Position numbers and translations under genes: made by a program
Notes under the pieces: generated by a model
Databases searched by the model: none
What the model was told of the DNA's origin: nothing
What the model saw: the letters and a program-made list of their open reading frames with translations, nothing else
In this document: piece after piece, positions 41,992-53,471 of the stretch
Numbering within the stretch: position 1 is the first letter of the stretch
How the letters are laid out: each line of letters opens with the position of its first letter
Assembly: GCF_918797505.1 (NCBI RefSeq)
Contig: NC_092799.1
Span: forward strand, 11,494,295-11,558,294
Origin: Bemisia tabaci
Lineage: Eukaryota; Arthropoda; Insecta; Hemiptera; Aleyrodidae
Length of the DNA: 64,000 nt
Direction: 5' to 3'

Positions 41992-42334
41992 ATATGAGGA
42001 GAATACGGACTTGTTAAAATTTGGAGCTCGTAGGACTCAAAAGGGCAGCTGACCCTCCAACACAAAAAATGTTGCTGTCAATCTTTAAATTCCAAGATCA
42101 AACCAAGATGACCATGTCAGAATGTTCATGTTGTTCATAAATGAGCGTTCTTCCGCAAAAATGAGTAAAACTATGCAAAAATTAAGTCAAATGCATGCTT
42201 TAGAAACGACGGGCCTTAACGATAAATCTCTTTAAATAATTTGAATTCATAGGTTGGCCGTCCCTTTGGGCCTTAAAAGTTCCTTGACGTAACCTCAAAA
42301 TTAGCGACATGTCCGTTTTCAAGGTACCTATCTA
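41992..42334. mobile_element. Family M-type element copy 4
   Basis: TAGAGTACCTATATGAGGAG to CAAGGTACCTATCTA; flanks GGTATTAC and GGTAATAC match at 7 of 8. The interior carries CGGACTTGTT and ACATGTCCG as the next inner inverted pair. Confidence 0.75.
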
Positions 42335-42365
42335 GGTAATACTAGATTTCACGATATAAGAATAT

Positions 42366-42618
42366 CGACAGTGTAAGTCGGCAATCACATAACTCGTTTG
42401 CGGTGTCCGAAAATCTCCGCCTCTATGTTATTTTTTTAAAAGAGAAAAAATTGACATCATTCCTTGAAGTTTTTGCAGAATTTTTCTCTCACAGAGAAGA
42501 AAAGTCACGGCAGTTTTAAAGAGTTACCGGTGAGTAGTTTTCCGCCTAAAAAATAAAGTATGACAGGAAGTCTGCGACGTCGCAAACCGAGTTATGTGAT
42601 TGCCGACTTACACCGTCG
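42366..42618. mobile_element. Family V TIR element
   Basis: CGACAGTGTAAGTCGGCAAT, TCACATAACTCG at the left and the complement ending TTACACCGTCG at the right. ATAT flanks both sides. A piece of the same family lies near 58487. Confidence 0.82.
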
Positions 42619-43265
42619 ATATGCAAATAGATAAAAATTGAACAGAAGTTACGCATTTTTTGAAAAAAGAATAAAAAACAAAAAAAGGTATTTCAGTGAG
42701 AGAAAGGAGAAATCTCTGCACCAGGGATCCTCCTGGAAATGTCAGGGTTGGGGTTGAAAACACAAAAGTTTTCGTTAGGTTTAAGTCTGGACTCAAAGAA
42801 GCTTCGAGTCAAGTAGGCTTGCGGTTGAGGAAGTTTTCAAGTCAAAGAAGTTTAAAGCTGAGGAAGCTTCAATTATAGAAAGTTGCGAGGAGCGTTTTAA
42901 AAATATTGATCCCAAAGTCTCCTGGTATTCTCTTCCAATTATCTGCATGAAGATTTTAAAACTAAAATCTCAATTTCTCCCTACGCCAGGTCCGGTTCCC
43001 CTTTGAGAAAGGTCTGTATCAAGTATAGTTCTGACAGAGAGGAGTTTTAAGTGGCGTGTCTTGAAAGAAACAAGTTTTAATTAAATAATTTTATCAAACT
43101 TACATTAATTATGTACATCGAGAAAGGTGCGCGATAATCATTTAAGTTGTTTAAAACTTAAGAAATGAGAAAAAAAAAGAAAAACCCGAAATGAAGTCTT
43201 TGGCAGATTGCGCGCTAAGGAGTGGATTTATGACTTTTTGACGTGTCCAACGTCCAACTAGAATA
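42619..43265. other. No gene recognised
   Basis: AT-rich. GAAGCTTCGAGTCAAGTAG and AGGAAGTTTTCAAGTC form a loose local repeat near 42800-42850. Confidence 0.35.
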
Positions 43266-43518
43266 CTGCTGTGCTAGGGAGGAACGTCGTATGAACATTC
43301 AAGAGTTGCCAAATTTCCGTCGATAAAATGTCTTTTTTTAAGGGAAGTCATTTATATTATTCCTTGACGTTTTCAGGAGCTTTAGGTGAAATTGTGAACA
43401 AAAGTATCTGAAAAATTGAAAGAAAAATATACGTAAGTTTACCAGGAATGGCGTGTTTTATCGAAGGAAAGTTGACAACGCCTGAAGGTTCATACGGCGT
43501 TCTTCCTACGCACGGCAG
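43266..43518 (+). mobile_element. Family A MITE copy 13, full
   Basis: CTGCTGTGCTAGGGAGGAAC to CCTACGCACGGCAG, flanked by AATA on both sides, a 4-bp target duplication. Confidence 0.88.
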
Positions 43519-43574
43519 AATATGTATTCAGTTGGTTGTATCTCTTGCGTGCAACAGACTCACTTTTAGAGCAG

Positions 43575-44127
43575 ATATAACCAAAAATCTAATCTGCTAA
43601 AATACACGGGTTTAAAGTGAAATGCCGCCAATTACGTCAGAACGCAGCAGATTTTCTCACTTTTAAATCTGTAATTCGCAGTTTTCCATATTAGAAAAAA
43701 ATTATGAAAAAGACTCCAAACGCAGCTTATTTAGCACCCTCAAATACAATAATGAATCATTTCTGCACACATTTTCCATTTACTCTAAAATATCCCCAAA
43801 AAGAGAATTTGCAGGTGTCTGAAATTTGACGAATTTCGTGTTTAGATGGAAACTACTGAGTGAATCGAACACGAGAATACCCTTGGTTCATGAATTGAAC
43901 AATCATTGGAGAAGATATGACAAAGTGATTTAATCTGCTGAAATACGTGTGTTTAAATGGGAAATGCCGCCAGATGTCGCCAATAGACGGTGCATTTCCT
44001 CACTTTTAAATCTGGTTTATACTATTTCCCATATCAGAAAAAAATTATAAAACATACTGTGAAATCAGCTCTTTAAGCACTTTCAGATAAAGAGATACAA
44101 AATGTGTATGCAAATTCTCCATTTCCA
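43575..44127 (+). repeat. Repeat AA, two tandem units of about 340 bp
   Basis: AATCTGCTAAAATACACGGG (43590) and AATCTGCTGAAATACGTGTG (43933) start equivalent blocks, each with AAATGCCGCCA, CTCACTTTTAAATCTG and ATCAGAAAAAAATTATAAAA-like stretches. Related to 29946-30307. Confidence 0.78.
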
Positions 44128-44603
44128 GGAAAAATATGCAGTATTTTCTTCAAAAACTGATATTTTATCTTGGGAAATTCAGTGACCATCGAATATTCAG
44201 ACGGCGTTTCTTCTTAGGCCTCGCCCACACGAGCGCGGTTCGCGGAACTTATTCCGAGGAACTTGTTCCCGGAACAAGTTTTAGCTGAACTGAAAACTTA
44301 TTCCTTCTAAACCCGGAACTTCCCCCGTTCTCCGAGCTTCTACATATGTTTCTTATGATGCGAATTTGTTTGTCTTTTTTTTACGTCCTTTACATGTCTT
44401 GAAATTTATTTTTGTTACTTTGGCGGCCGTAATAATCTATTATTTTGCAATAATTGTATAGTTTTATTGAAGTTCCGATTCCAGTTTGGGCGAACTCGTG
44501 TGGACAGCATCCCTCCTTTCAAGGAACAAGTTCCGTGAACTGAGCAGTTCGTCGAATAAGTTCCTCGGACCACGCTCGTGTGGACAGGGCCCTAGAACGG
44601 CAG
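44128..44603 (-). mobile_element. Family A end, split by a nested element
   Basis: AAAATATGCAGTATTTTCTT to GACGGCGTTTCTTCTTA, then the 376-bp insertion, then GAACGGCAG completing the A terminus. The distal half of A is missing or too diverged. Confidence 0.75.
44217..44592. mobile_element. Nested 376-bp TIR element
   Basis: GGCCTCGCCCACACGAGCG at the left faces CGCTCGTGTGGACAGGGCC at the right; pairing continues through GAGGAACTTATTC. TTA precedes it and CTA follows, so a TA or imperfect TTA duplication. A 3-bp TTA site would suit PIF/Harbinger, but that is tentative. Confidence 0.8.
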
Positions 44604-44982
44604 TATAACGCTCCGAGGAGAGTGGCAACGGCGAGTAACGTCGGACGTCCGGAATTTTGCCACGTTATACGGAAGAGAGCAGTAAGTGCATTCTGGGATG
44701 AGCCTCGAAACGAATAAGAGCATGTTCTAATCGCGGCTCATACAGGAATCTTCTTATTTCTTTCTTCCGTGACGCGGCCGGAGAATTCGCGGTTGATTTG
44801 GCAAATCAAGTTTTGCGACGGTCGTGCAGGACGAATTCGTCTTGCGTTCCTCATTTCTTCCCTGATTCAATTCCTAACCGCATTGTCTCTTCGGTCGCGT
44901 TCCGTGTTCCGCGCCGCAGCTTGTCGCTACTGGTCCTCTCCTCTTCTCTCGGCCTCAATTTTCATCGCCACGCTCAGCCGAT
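44604..44982. other. No gene recognised
   Basis: GC-moderate, with open frames on + running to 45011 and 45211 without motif. Confidence 0.35.
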
Positions 44983-45060
44983 CTGCCGTGCTGAGGAAAA
45001 ACGCCTTATGAACGTTCAGGCGTCGCCAAATTTCCTTTTATATAATAGAATCTTATCGGT
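44983..45060 (-). mobile_element. Family A end fragment
   Basis: CTGCCGTGCTGAGGAAAAAC and GTTCAGGCGTCGCCAAATTT; it fades after about 75 bases. Confidence 0.7.
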
Positions 45061-47485
45061 GACGATGAGGAAATGTGTAACTCCTCACGCGGTGAAGTGT
45101 GATTTCAGCAGTAATCGTCAACATATGCCATCAAATCGAAGCGATACTGTTGAAGGCGCTCTGAGCAACTATTCCACCTCGGAAGTATTGCACAGTATCA
45201 GACAAAATTGAAGGCGCGCCACCGTACGATAATTGGCTGGTATCGTTCAATACAGTGTAGCCTGTAGCGGTCTACCGATCCTACTATTATCGGCTCGTGT
45301 TCGATCAATTTTTGTGAAATTCGGTACCTCACGGCATTTTTTGATGGGAAACTTGAATTTCAACTCAAATTTTCAATTTCGAAAATCCAAGATGATGGAT
45401 GCGGTAATGCGATATCAAATGCTAACTCAGCTATCCTGTTCAATTGCTCTTCGTGAAACTTGGTGTCAGGGGGGTGTTTTTTGACATAACAGCCGAATGT
45501 TTAGTCAAATTTTCGAAATTAAAAAATTCAAGAAGTGGCCTAAACTGCTATGAATGGCACCTTCGACATTTTCAAACTTTGTAATCGGAATATCTCTCCT
45601 TTTTATATTGAGTTTCAAAATCGTTGTACTCTCAGCTAATTTAGGTCTCGATATCTTCGCGCTTTTCAACTTTTTGCGTTGGAAATGCTTGTTTATTTAA
45701 TCAACGTACGTATTCATTTTTTTTTATCATCTGATTTGATCATTTGCAGCAATATAATGAAGACTTTATAATCTTTACATCAAAGATGCCAAAGCGAGCT
45801 GATAATAAATGACCACATTTGAACGAAATCTCGTAGTTCCTCCAACGAGGGGCTCTTTTTGACAGTTTATTCTTCCATATAAGCTCTAAAAGGACGTATT
45901 TATGCTAAATGGAAGCGTGTGCAGAGGATTTCCGTGCAACATACTTCCTTTCAGCATCATTACTTTCAATTTGAAAGGTCTCGAAGTTATCCAGAGCTCT
46001 TACAATGTTTGGAAAAAATTCGTTACATAGTCTTTGAGTATTCCCAGGCCCTGGTACCATCAGAACAAAAACCAGGTAGTGCATGAGCGGGTTAAAAAAT
46101 GGGTACTTTCTACCTGTTAGTTTTGATGTAATCAAGAGGGCTGTAACGAAACGACTACAAGCAAAAAATTAACTTTAAAAAATTATAAGTAAGTGCGCCG
46201 TGTCATCATGTTAGGAGAAAGCTGGATCTTCTACCCTATCTACTGGAATAACCCGAAGCCCAACGTAAAGTAAGCCATGAATGAGGATGCACGAAGGGTA
46301 AATTTGAGAGTCACAAGAAAAGGAGAGGGGAAAGAGAGGAGGCAAAACGAGCTATTACAAAAAAGAGATTCAGATCTGATCGCTGAGGAGCTTATCTCTG
46401 AACGGCCAAGAGATTGGTCGAAAAGCTTCGTACAACCTTCAATGGAGGGCGGAATCCGTCTCACAGTGGAGAGAATTTGTGAAAGTTTTGAATCTCTGGG
46501 TCAAAGATTAAATATTTAAGATCTCCACTGATTATTTCGGTAATTCCTGTCACCGTGTCGTCGTTTTGTGCCAACAGAGAAATGAAGGCGTCCGCACAGT
46601 CTCGCACAAGCTTCGAGAGTCTCTTCCGCTCTTTCTCTTGACGTTCGCACGGGTTACGTGTTGACGACTCGCAGCGTCACGCATACGTGCACATAAACTT
46701 GCTCGCGAATGTCAACCTTTTCACTCATCGAATTTTTCATCTCAACCTTTTAGGCAGTAAATGTCGTCACGCGTCGCGTACCTTTTCCCTGACGAGGAAA
46801 TGCGTCAAAATTAACTCATACAGATCGATTCGTCACCAGGAAAACGGGATCTCAGTCTCTGGAGAGATCAGGCAAGAAAAATAACGGTGGAATTCTACGA
46901 GGTGAACAGGGGGATAGAGAGTCAGATTATGAATCTTTTAGCTGGAAGAATCGAAATCTTGTGCGTCAGGTTTCTGAAAAAAATCCTCAGTACCAGATAA
47001 ACTTAAGAACTGACTTTTACTTCTTGAAAAATTTGTGAACGTTAAAATTATAAAGTATCCCGATGCAATACATTCATGTTCACGAAAAAAAACTACTCAG
47101 AACAGAGAGAAATCCCAATTTTTGAACACGAAGATGAATGAATCTCCGAGGTTGTTATTTCACTGTGGTTTTAGTGTGCTAAAATGCAGTAGGTAAACGA
47201 GAAGAAAACGGACGAGAAGAAAAGGGGGAGGGAGAGGAAGAAGAAGAATAAATGAAAAAAGGGTAGAGGAACAAGGAATAAATAAGAAATACCATAACCG
47301 GAATCTGTTCCAAAATACTATTGTGCAGCCAATTTTGCTAGAGCTCTTCTCCTCCTTCTCTTTACTTTTACTGGTCCTTCTTTTTTTCCTCTCCGTCTTT
47401 TTCTTCCTTGCTTCTTCGCTCCTGCTCCCGATTTCCATTGCGTCCTCATCAGAAATACGTAAAGAATCCTCCGACCCGAGCCTAT
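45061..47485. other. 2.4 kb without recognised gene; two unexplained frames
   Basis: No TE family members seen. A - strand frame at 45905-46135 (76 codons, ending ...RKSSAHASI) and a + strand frame at 46268-46519 (about 80 codons) have protein-like composition but no motif or splice context. 46540-46800 is GC-richer; 47180-47440 holds purine- and pyrimidine-rich tracts. I see nothing else. Confidence 0.35.
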
Positions 47486-47649
47486 CAGTGGCGTGGCGTG
47501 AATAATCGATTATCGATATTTCTCCATGTGAAGCTATGGTAAAGAATCGATTATTAAGGTGTTCGCTGCGAACACCCTGTTTATCGATCCTTTTCCATAG
47601 GTTTGAATGACAGATCTATGGATTTATCGCAAAGCACGCCACGCCACCG
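47486..47649 (+). mobile_element. Family E hAT-type MITE copy 4
   Basis: CAGTGGCGTGGCGTGAATAA to CACGCCACGCCACCG; GAGCCTAT exactly on both sides (47478-47485 and 47650-47657). The left subterminal part differs from copies 1-3 but resembles copy 5. Confidence 0.92.
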
Positions 47650-47762
47650 GAGCCTATCATACTAGGGTGAATGTCTGTGTGTTTGTGTAAGTTGTCATCC
47701 GCGCACATTCAAAACGCCAGTTCTGATTAGAGGACTGTAGAACTATAGAAAGTTCTACTATA

Positions 47763-48014
47763 CTGTCGTGCTAAGGAAGAACGCCGTATGAACCCTCAGG
47801 CGTTAATAAATTTCCTTTGATAAAACACAAATTTTCTGGTAAACTCATGAATATTTTCCTCTCGATTTTTCAGATAATTTTGTTTGCAATTTCACCTAAA
47901 GTTCCTGAAAATTTCAAGGAAAAATATGTCGAACCTCTCTCAAAAAGAAACATTTTATCGAGGGAAATTTGGCAACTTTCAAATGTTCGTGCGGCATTCT
48001 TCCTTAGCACGGCA
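47763..48014 (-). mobile_element. Family A MITE copy 16 (start of inverted A-B-A composite)
   Basis: CTGTCGTGCTAAGGAAGAAC to CCTTAGCACGGCAG in inverted orientation, joined directly to repeat B. Confidence 0.87.
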
Positions 48015-48205
48015 GGATGATTCTGATCAATCACCAAGCTCGGAAACCGGTCGCAACAGAGTCAGGTTGGTTTAAGTTAGGTCACGCAACTAAACTAACC
48101 TAACGGCAAAGCAAGAAGTATCATTCGAATTGAAGGCGCTTCAATTTTCACTGCGTTAAGTGATTCATGTGAATCAAATCTATTCCCTTCAAAGCTGACC
48201 GATAT
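48015..48205 (-). repeat. Repeat B copy 3
   Basis: GATGATTCTGATCAATCACC through TAGGTCACGCAACTAAACTA to GTGATTCATGTGAATCAAAT and CTGACC, the reverse of the copies at 7540 and 17391. Confidence 0.82.
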
Positions 48206-48209
48206 GAGT

Positions 48210-48417
48210 GCAACAAATTGAATAAACACAAATTTCCTGTTAAACTTATGAACATCTTCCTTCCAATTTTTCGGATTATTATGTTTGCAATTTCACCTGA
48301 AATTCCTAAAATTTTCAAGGGAAAATATTCATAACTTTCTTCAAAACTAAACATTTTATCGAAGGAAATGTGGCAACACTCGAATGTTTACACGGGGTTC
48401 TTCCTGAGCACGGCAGT
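48210..48417 (-). mobile_element. Family A copy 17, truncated at the B side
   Basis: Lacks one terminus where it meets B and ends CCTGAGCACGGCAG at the other. Corresponds to the truncated copy at 17251. Confidence 0.8.
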
Positions 48418-48507
48418 ATTGAAAATTGGCAGTATAATTTTTCTAGTGTTTTTCGTGCATGGCTGCCCTTTTCGGGCTCAATGCGCTTAGTTTTTTGAAA
48501 TTCCCAC

Positions 48508-48960
48508 ACTGGGAAAAAAAACACATTGGACCTAGAATCCAGACTCTTAAAAACATCGACAAGAAAAAGTACTCTTGATTGAGTCAGAATCTAGCTTAAA
48601 TCAAGAACCAAGCCTCTTCATTTAAGCGGATTTCGTTTTGATTCAAGCAAAAATCCGAGTATTTTTAGTATTTTTTCTTGTCAATAAAAAAAACCTCTTG
48701 GACCAATTCCGCATTGCATTGACTTAAGAGTGCAGTTTCTTGTCGCCGGATTTAAGAGTCTTGAACTATTGTTTCAAGCGGATTCTGCATTGATTCAAGC
48801 GGACTTTGCATTGATTCAAGCGGATTTTGCTTTGAAACAAGAGTCCAGACTCTTAAATCCGGCGACAAGAAACTGCACTCTTGAACCAAGAGGTTTTTTT
48901 TACCAGTGATGTTTTCAAGAGTCTGGATTCTAGATCCAATGTGGTCTTTTTTTTCTAGTG
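48508..48960. mobile_element. Family C copy 5, interrupted by element D
   Basis: CACTGGGAAAAAAAACACAT at the left and TTTTTTTCTAGTG at the right, with CA on both sides. The run through GTATTTTTTCTTGTCA stops at D and resumes at ATGTTTTCAAGAGTCTGG. Confidence 0.82.
48685..48908. mobile_element. Family D MITE copy 1, nested in C
   Basis: AAAAAAAACCTCTTGGACCA to AAGAGGTTTTTTTTACCAGTG. The left CACTGGT terminus has been lost at the junction. It contains three copies of TTGATTCAAGCGGA(T/C)TTTGC-type repeats (period 23). Confidence 0.82.
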
Positions 48961-49396
48961 CATACTCTCTCTCGAGGATCCCGAAGAGTGTGTCAGAGTC
49001 GTAACCGTGGAAAACCGGAACAACTGTGCGGCAAACGGGCAATCTGCCGGTGTTATTGTTATTCATCCCCCATCATTATAAAACGAGTCCTCGACGTCGC
49101 GTCGGGAAGTGTGGAGTAGCCGCCGGCCACCAGTTCTTTCATTAGTGCTTCCCGCGACAGGAGCTGCCAAATCTCGCGCGCATAAGAACCCCTCTGGAAC
49201 CTCCCCTATATTTTGGAAACTCTCTGAAAATACACGCTTTTTTATAACTTGAAAACCTAATTTTCGAAAATGTCGCGAGAATCGCACAATTTGGCTAGTA
49301 TACTTGTAGCAACGCTCCGACCTGTTGGGAAAAATTGGAACTTTCGTACCCTGTCGGCGGCCGGAGATATGTTCCCAACCGCTACCCCAACCCTTA
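48961..49396. other. No gene recognised
   Basis: Mixed composition, with a 129-codon - strand frame (49063-49452) that overlaps the next A element and has no motif. Confidence 0.35.
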
Positions 49397-49647
49397 CCTG
49401 TGCTAAGCGAAACGCCGTATGAACCTTTAGACGATGCCAGATTTTTTTTCACTAAAAAACGAATTTACTGGTAAAATTTTGAAACATTTTTGCCAACAAT
49501 TTCAGATAATTTTGTACTCAATTGAATCCTAAATATCTGAAAATTTCAAGGAAAAATATGTATAAATGTCGTCAAAAATACACGTTATATCCGGGGAAAT
49601 TTGGCAACTCTCAAATGTTTAAACAGCATTCTTCCTTAGCACGGCAG
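49397..49647 (-). mobile_element. Family A MITE copy 18
   Basis: CTGTGCTAAGCGAAACGCCG at the left (a few terminal bases lost) to CCTTAGCACGGCAG, in inverted orientation. Confidence 0.82.
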
Positions 49648-50907
49648 TGTGGGACTTTATTAGCACGGGACCATATTCATGGTCTGGCCTCCTCATGCAG
49701 TTCAAGTGATTTTGGGGTACGACATAATTTTAGGGTGGTGAACTAAGGGCAAAAAATGATTTTTCAGCAAGCCTCGAGTCCATTCAACCCGGCCTGGTAT
49801 CTGAGGGTTGAATGCCGACAATACTCGAGCACATCTATACTGCTTTTTCATGATTCGTTTTCCATGCCGCGGATCATTTGAATCAGATTAGCCGAATTTC
49901 GACGGAAACTCTATTTTGAAAATTTGCTCGTTACCGCTCTTTCGGTAACAGCGCAGCGAGGCAGCGTCGCTTTGAGGATGAATTAATGAGGAGCCACGCC
50001 GAAAATGAAGCACCTTGCGGTCCGCGGCCGACAAATTGAATTATTTATAAAATCCATCGCGCCCGACCCCAAGCTCCAGTGTTCAATTCAATTTTCGCGA
50101 TAATTCCAATCATCGCTTCCCACCCGCAAATCTGACGGACCCCACCCCCGCCTCCATCGTCCGTAAGGGTTGAGGCTGGGCTGAAGAGCCCTTCGCGCCC
50201 TCATGGCGTCATGCCCGAAGCTTTTAAGCTGTCTCCACACGGTCAGAGCGAGTTTTCCAGGGTGGTAAAGTCAGAAACGCTCGACAGACTTCGTTATTTC
50301 ATTTGTTTGTGGGATTTTTTTCTTCTTTTTTCCCCTTTTTTTTAAGAGACGTGGATTTTTAAAATTGAAATGATGAGGAGATGTTAATGGTATTAACAAC
50401 GTTTTTGCAAAATGTGTGGAATCAGTTATTACTCCCTGAGGGATTTAAGTATTCTTGAAGAAATTGTCTATGTTTGAGAATCCAGGGATTTGCGAATCAA
50501 ACGATAAAAAGTGAACAGTTAATGAAAAGGAAATTAAATTCAGATAGAATCAAAATCTTGCAGGTACATTGAAGGATATGCGAAACAGATTCGTACATAC
50601 TGCTGTTACTGTACATATTTTGTACATACTGTTATATGCTGCCGCCCATAGCAAAAGCACCGTAACTTCATTCAAGATTTTGAATTTTTCTTTCGGTATT
50701 ATGTTCTCTTACGAAATACCTATATTCACTTTGATCCATTTTCTCACTTTAAGTTCTCAGTCACAGGTATTTAAGAATTCTTGAGGATGAATACCCGTTC
50801 ATTTCTCCGTAATAAAACATTTTGTCTGGAGAGAATCGACAAAATCCGTGATGGAGCCATAGCGGTTTTACTTTAAGCGGCAGTATGCGATTATACGAGT
50901 TACATAT
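49648..50907. other. No gene recognised
   Basis: A GC-richer patch (49910-50240) then AT-rich DNA with T-runs. CTTGCAGGTACATT at 50561 is a weak splice-like string without a pyrimidine tract. Nothing else noted. Confidence 0.35.
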
Positions 50908-51029
50908 GGACGTATTTCTATCAAACGGAACTACGTGCATTATGACGTGAGCCCTGTTTTGCGTGTATTCTTATGGGTCTCAGGGTTCATGCCTCAATGC
51001 TTATAGTTCCGTTTGATAGAAATACGTTC
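50908..51029. mobile_element. Family K MITE copy 3
   Basis: GGACGTATTTCTATCAAACG to TTTGATAGAAATACGTTC; ATAT on both sides. Confidence 0.86.
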
Positions 51030-51073
51030 ATATCATACTGAAGCTTCCAAATATAGTTTGTTTCCTTTCCCGC

Positions 51074-51619
51074 AATGGACCACTAGACAAGGTACGAATT
51101 TTAGCATTCTGATACATGTTTCTGAACCAGAATTTCACGTAAAACACGATTCGCGCAACGAAAATTATTGAAACCAACTCCTAACGAAGATATTAACGTT
51201 TTTATTTTACATTGGTTACAAGGAATTTGAACTGTCCGCTCACAAGAAACTCAAAGCTCAACGTGAGTCAAATTATGCACTACAACGGTTTCAGCAAGCT
51301 TCTCAATCGAGCAATGTTCATTTCCCACCATATGGTTTTCACGCTATAAATAATTTGCTATAGCTGAGCCAAAGTGTCAAGATTGAGCTTGCCAAATTTG
51401 TTAATCACAAAGACTGTCATGATAACGTTTAGCGCGCGATGTAAATCACGTAAAGCATTGAGTTTTCATGAGCGGGTTGTTTCAATTCACGCACCAAGAA
51501 TCATTAAATATCTTCGGAAGGAGTTGATTTCGGTAATTTTACGTTATGCGCACCGAGTTTTAAGTGAAATTTTGGTGAAGAAGCATGTATCAGAATGCTG
51601 ACTTGTCTAGTGGTCCATT
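51074..51619. repeat. Family DD foldback, about 546 bp
   Basis: AATGGACCACTAGACAAGG at the left pairs with CTTGTCTAGTGGTCCATT at the right. Pairing continues (GCATTCTGATACATG, CAACTCCTAACGAAGATATT) for roughly 240 bases per arm, with some divergence. No protein frame. Confidence 0.85.
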
Positions 51620-51839
51620 TCTTCCAAATTGTTCTTATGCAGTTTTATTGTTAGACAAAATGTTTCTACCGGTCTGAGTTTCTCTTGGAATTCTAAACTC
51701 TTCTTGTGCGACTCACACATACACAAAAAAAATTCTTGAAAGAGAAATATATCGGAAGTATTAAAACCTACAATCCCAAACCCAAACCCAACGAGGCGTC
51801 ATGACGCGTTCCGTTTGCCCAACGAGCGACGCTGGAATT

Positions 51840-52093
51840 CTGTCGTGCTAGGGGAAAACGCCGTATAAACCTTCAGGCGTTGCCAAATTTTCTTTGATAA
51901 AACTCGAATTTCCTGGTAAATTTGTGGATATTTTCCTTCAAATTTTTCAGATAATTTTGTTCGCAGTTTCACCAAAAGTTCCTGAAAATTCGAAGGAAAA
52001 ATATCCGCAGAGTTCCTCAAAAACAAGCATTTTATTAGAGGAAATTTGGCAACTATTGAATGTTCATACGGCGTTCTTCCTTAGTACGGCGGA
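51840..52093 (-). mobile_element. Family A MITE copy 19, full
   Basis: CTGTCGTGCTAGGGGAAAAC to CCTTAGTACGGCGG, flanked by AATT on both sides. Inverted orientation. Confidence 0.87.
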
Positions 52094-52454
52094 ATTATGC
52101 TCATCCGAAATCTTTCACGACGAGCTGCGGGTTAATTTCCGATGGACGTAAATTAAAGCGGTCGTATCAGTTATTAAGTGATTTACGGGAGCCACCTCGA
52201 CTACCGGCTCCGGCGGAACTGCGGCTCCGCAACTTAATTTACCCTCGTCAAAGCCGCGATCAGGGACGTTCATTAACACTGATTCCCAGCTCCCAGTTCC
52301 CGGAAACCGATAGAGACCGGCATCGCCGAGGTAGGAAAACAGGAGAGCGAGCCCTTGATACCAGTCCCAATGGGATGAGACACTGGGACAGCGCCTTTGC
52401 CAGGTACAGAGACGATATATTTCAGGGTCCCTGCGCTAACGATCTACGCAATAT
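52094..52454. other. GC-rich stretch, no gene seen
   Basis: A 192-codon + frame (52060-52638) runs from the A element through this block into M2. Because it crosses two transposons and has no motif, it is not a gene. Confidence 0.45.
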
Positions 52455-53098
52455 TAGAGTACTTATATGGGAAAAGTACAGACATGTTGAAATACAAAGC
52501 TCTCAGGGTCAGGAAGACAACCCAATAATTCTCCATAACACGAAAAATACTAGAATAATGCTGCTGCAACTTTTCAGATTCGAATTCCAAACCACGATGA
52601 CCCAGAGTCCATTTATACTGAGAGTTAAGACAATGTAAATCCATCTCTGATTCGTTCCGTATTTTTGGTCTCTAGAGTGTCACAAACGGGAATACAGATT
52701 ACATTTTCACCGATTGCAAATATTATAATCTAGAATGGACCGGGGAATTACGTGTTTTTGATCAGGTCATACCTCTTAGGGCCCAAAAAGGCAGCCAACC
52801 TTTGAACTCGAATTATCCAGTGGTACTAATTTAAATTCCGAGAGTAGGTACACCGATCAAAAACTATTTAAGCACGCGTAAAACTTAGATTTTGCATATA
52901 TTTTCTCAGTTTCTAAGTCTTAATTCTTAAAAACGTTTGTTTACAATGCGCTGCCGGCCCTATTGATTAAAATTTCAAATGCATAGCTTGGCAGCGGCAC
53001 TTTCCCAGTGATTTTCGTTTTTCATGTTGTCGCCCTTTTGGGCCCTAAGAGCTACATAAATCAAGTTGTCTATGCTCTCCCTATAAAGGTAATCTCGG
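52455..53098. mobile_element. Family M copy 2, interrupted by N
   Basis: TAGAGTACTTATATGGGAAA at the left, CTCCCTATAAAGGTAATCT at the right. The interior GGGCCCAAAAAGGCAGCC and GCTGCCGGCCCTATTGATTA matches M1 and M3. The N3 fragment lies at 52604-52756. Confidence 0.7.
52604..52756 (+). mobile_element. Family N fragment inside M2
   Basis: AGAGTCCATTTATACTGAGA, GTGTCACAAACGGGAATACA and AATCTAGAATGGACCGGGGA match N2; the right terminus is missing. Confidence 0.7.
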
Positions 53099-53224
53099 CA
53101 ATGGTGTAAGCTTATACTTTCGGGACTTCAACATTAATCTGTTGACTTGCCTACATGGCAGATGTTCAACAATGTGTTGGCATTTTCGTTTTGCAAACAA
53201 GCCGAAGTTTGGGGTCCTTGTTTG

Positions 53225-53471
53225 TTGGGAATCAAAAATTATAAAAGCACGCATAAAACTCAGATTTTGCACACATTTTTTCAGTTTCTATGTTATAATC
53301 CTAAAAAACGCTTGTTCACAATGCTCTGTCGGCCCTATTGATTAATCTCTCAAATACATAGGTTGGCAGCGGCACTTTTCTTGTGATTTTCGTTTTCCAC
53401 GTTGTCGCCCTTTTGGGCCCTAAGAGCTGCATAAACCGAGTTGTCCATACTCTCCCTATAAAGGTACTCTA
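53225..53471 (+). mobile_element. Family M right-half copy
   Basis: AAAGCACGCATAAAACTCAG, CTGTCGGCCCTATTGATTAA and GAGTTGTCCATACTCTCCC to GGTACTCTA. It repeats the right half of M2 about 370 bases downstream. Confidence 0.7.

Noticed and set aside
50555..50590. CTTGCAGGTACATT as a recursive splice site
   Set aside because: No pyrimidine tract or branch-point match, and the donor GTACAT is weak.
52060..52638. 192-codon + strand open frame, the longest in the window
   Set aside because: It starts in a family A element, crosses unique DNA and ends within M2/N3; no domain or codon pattern supports it.
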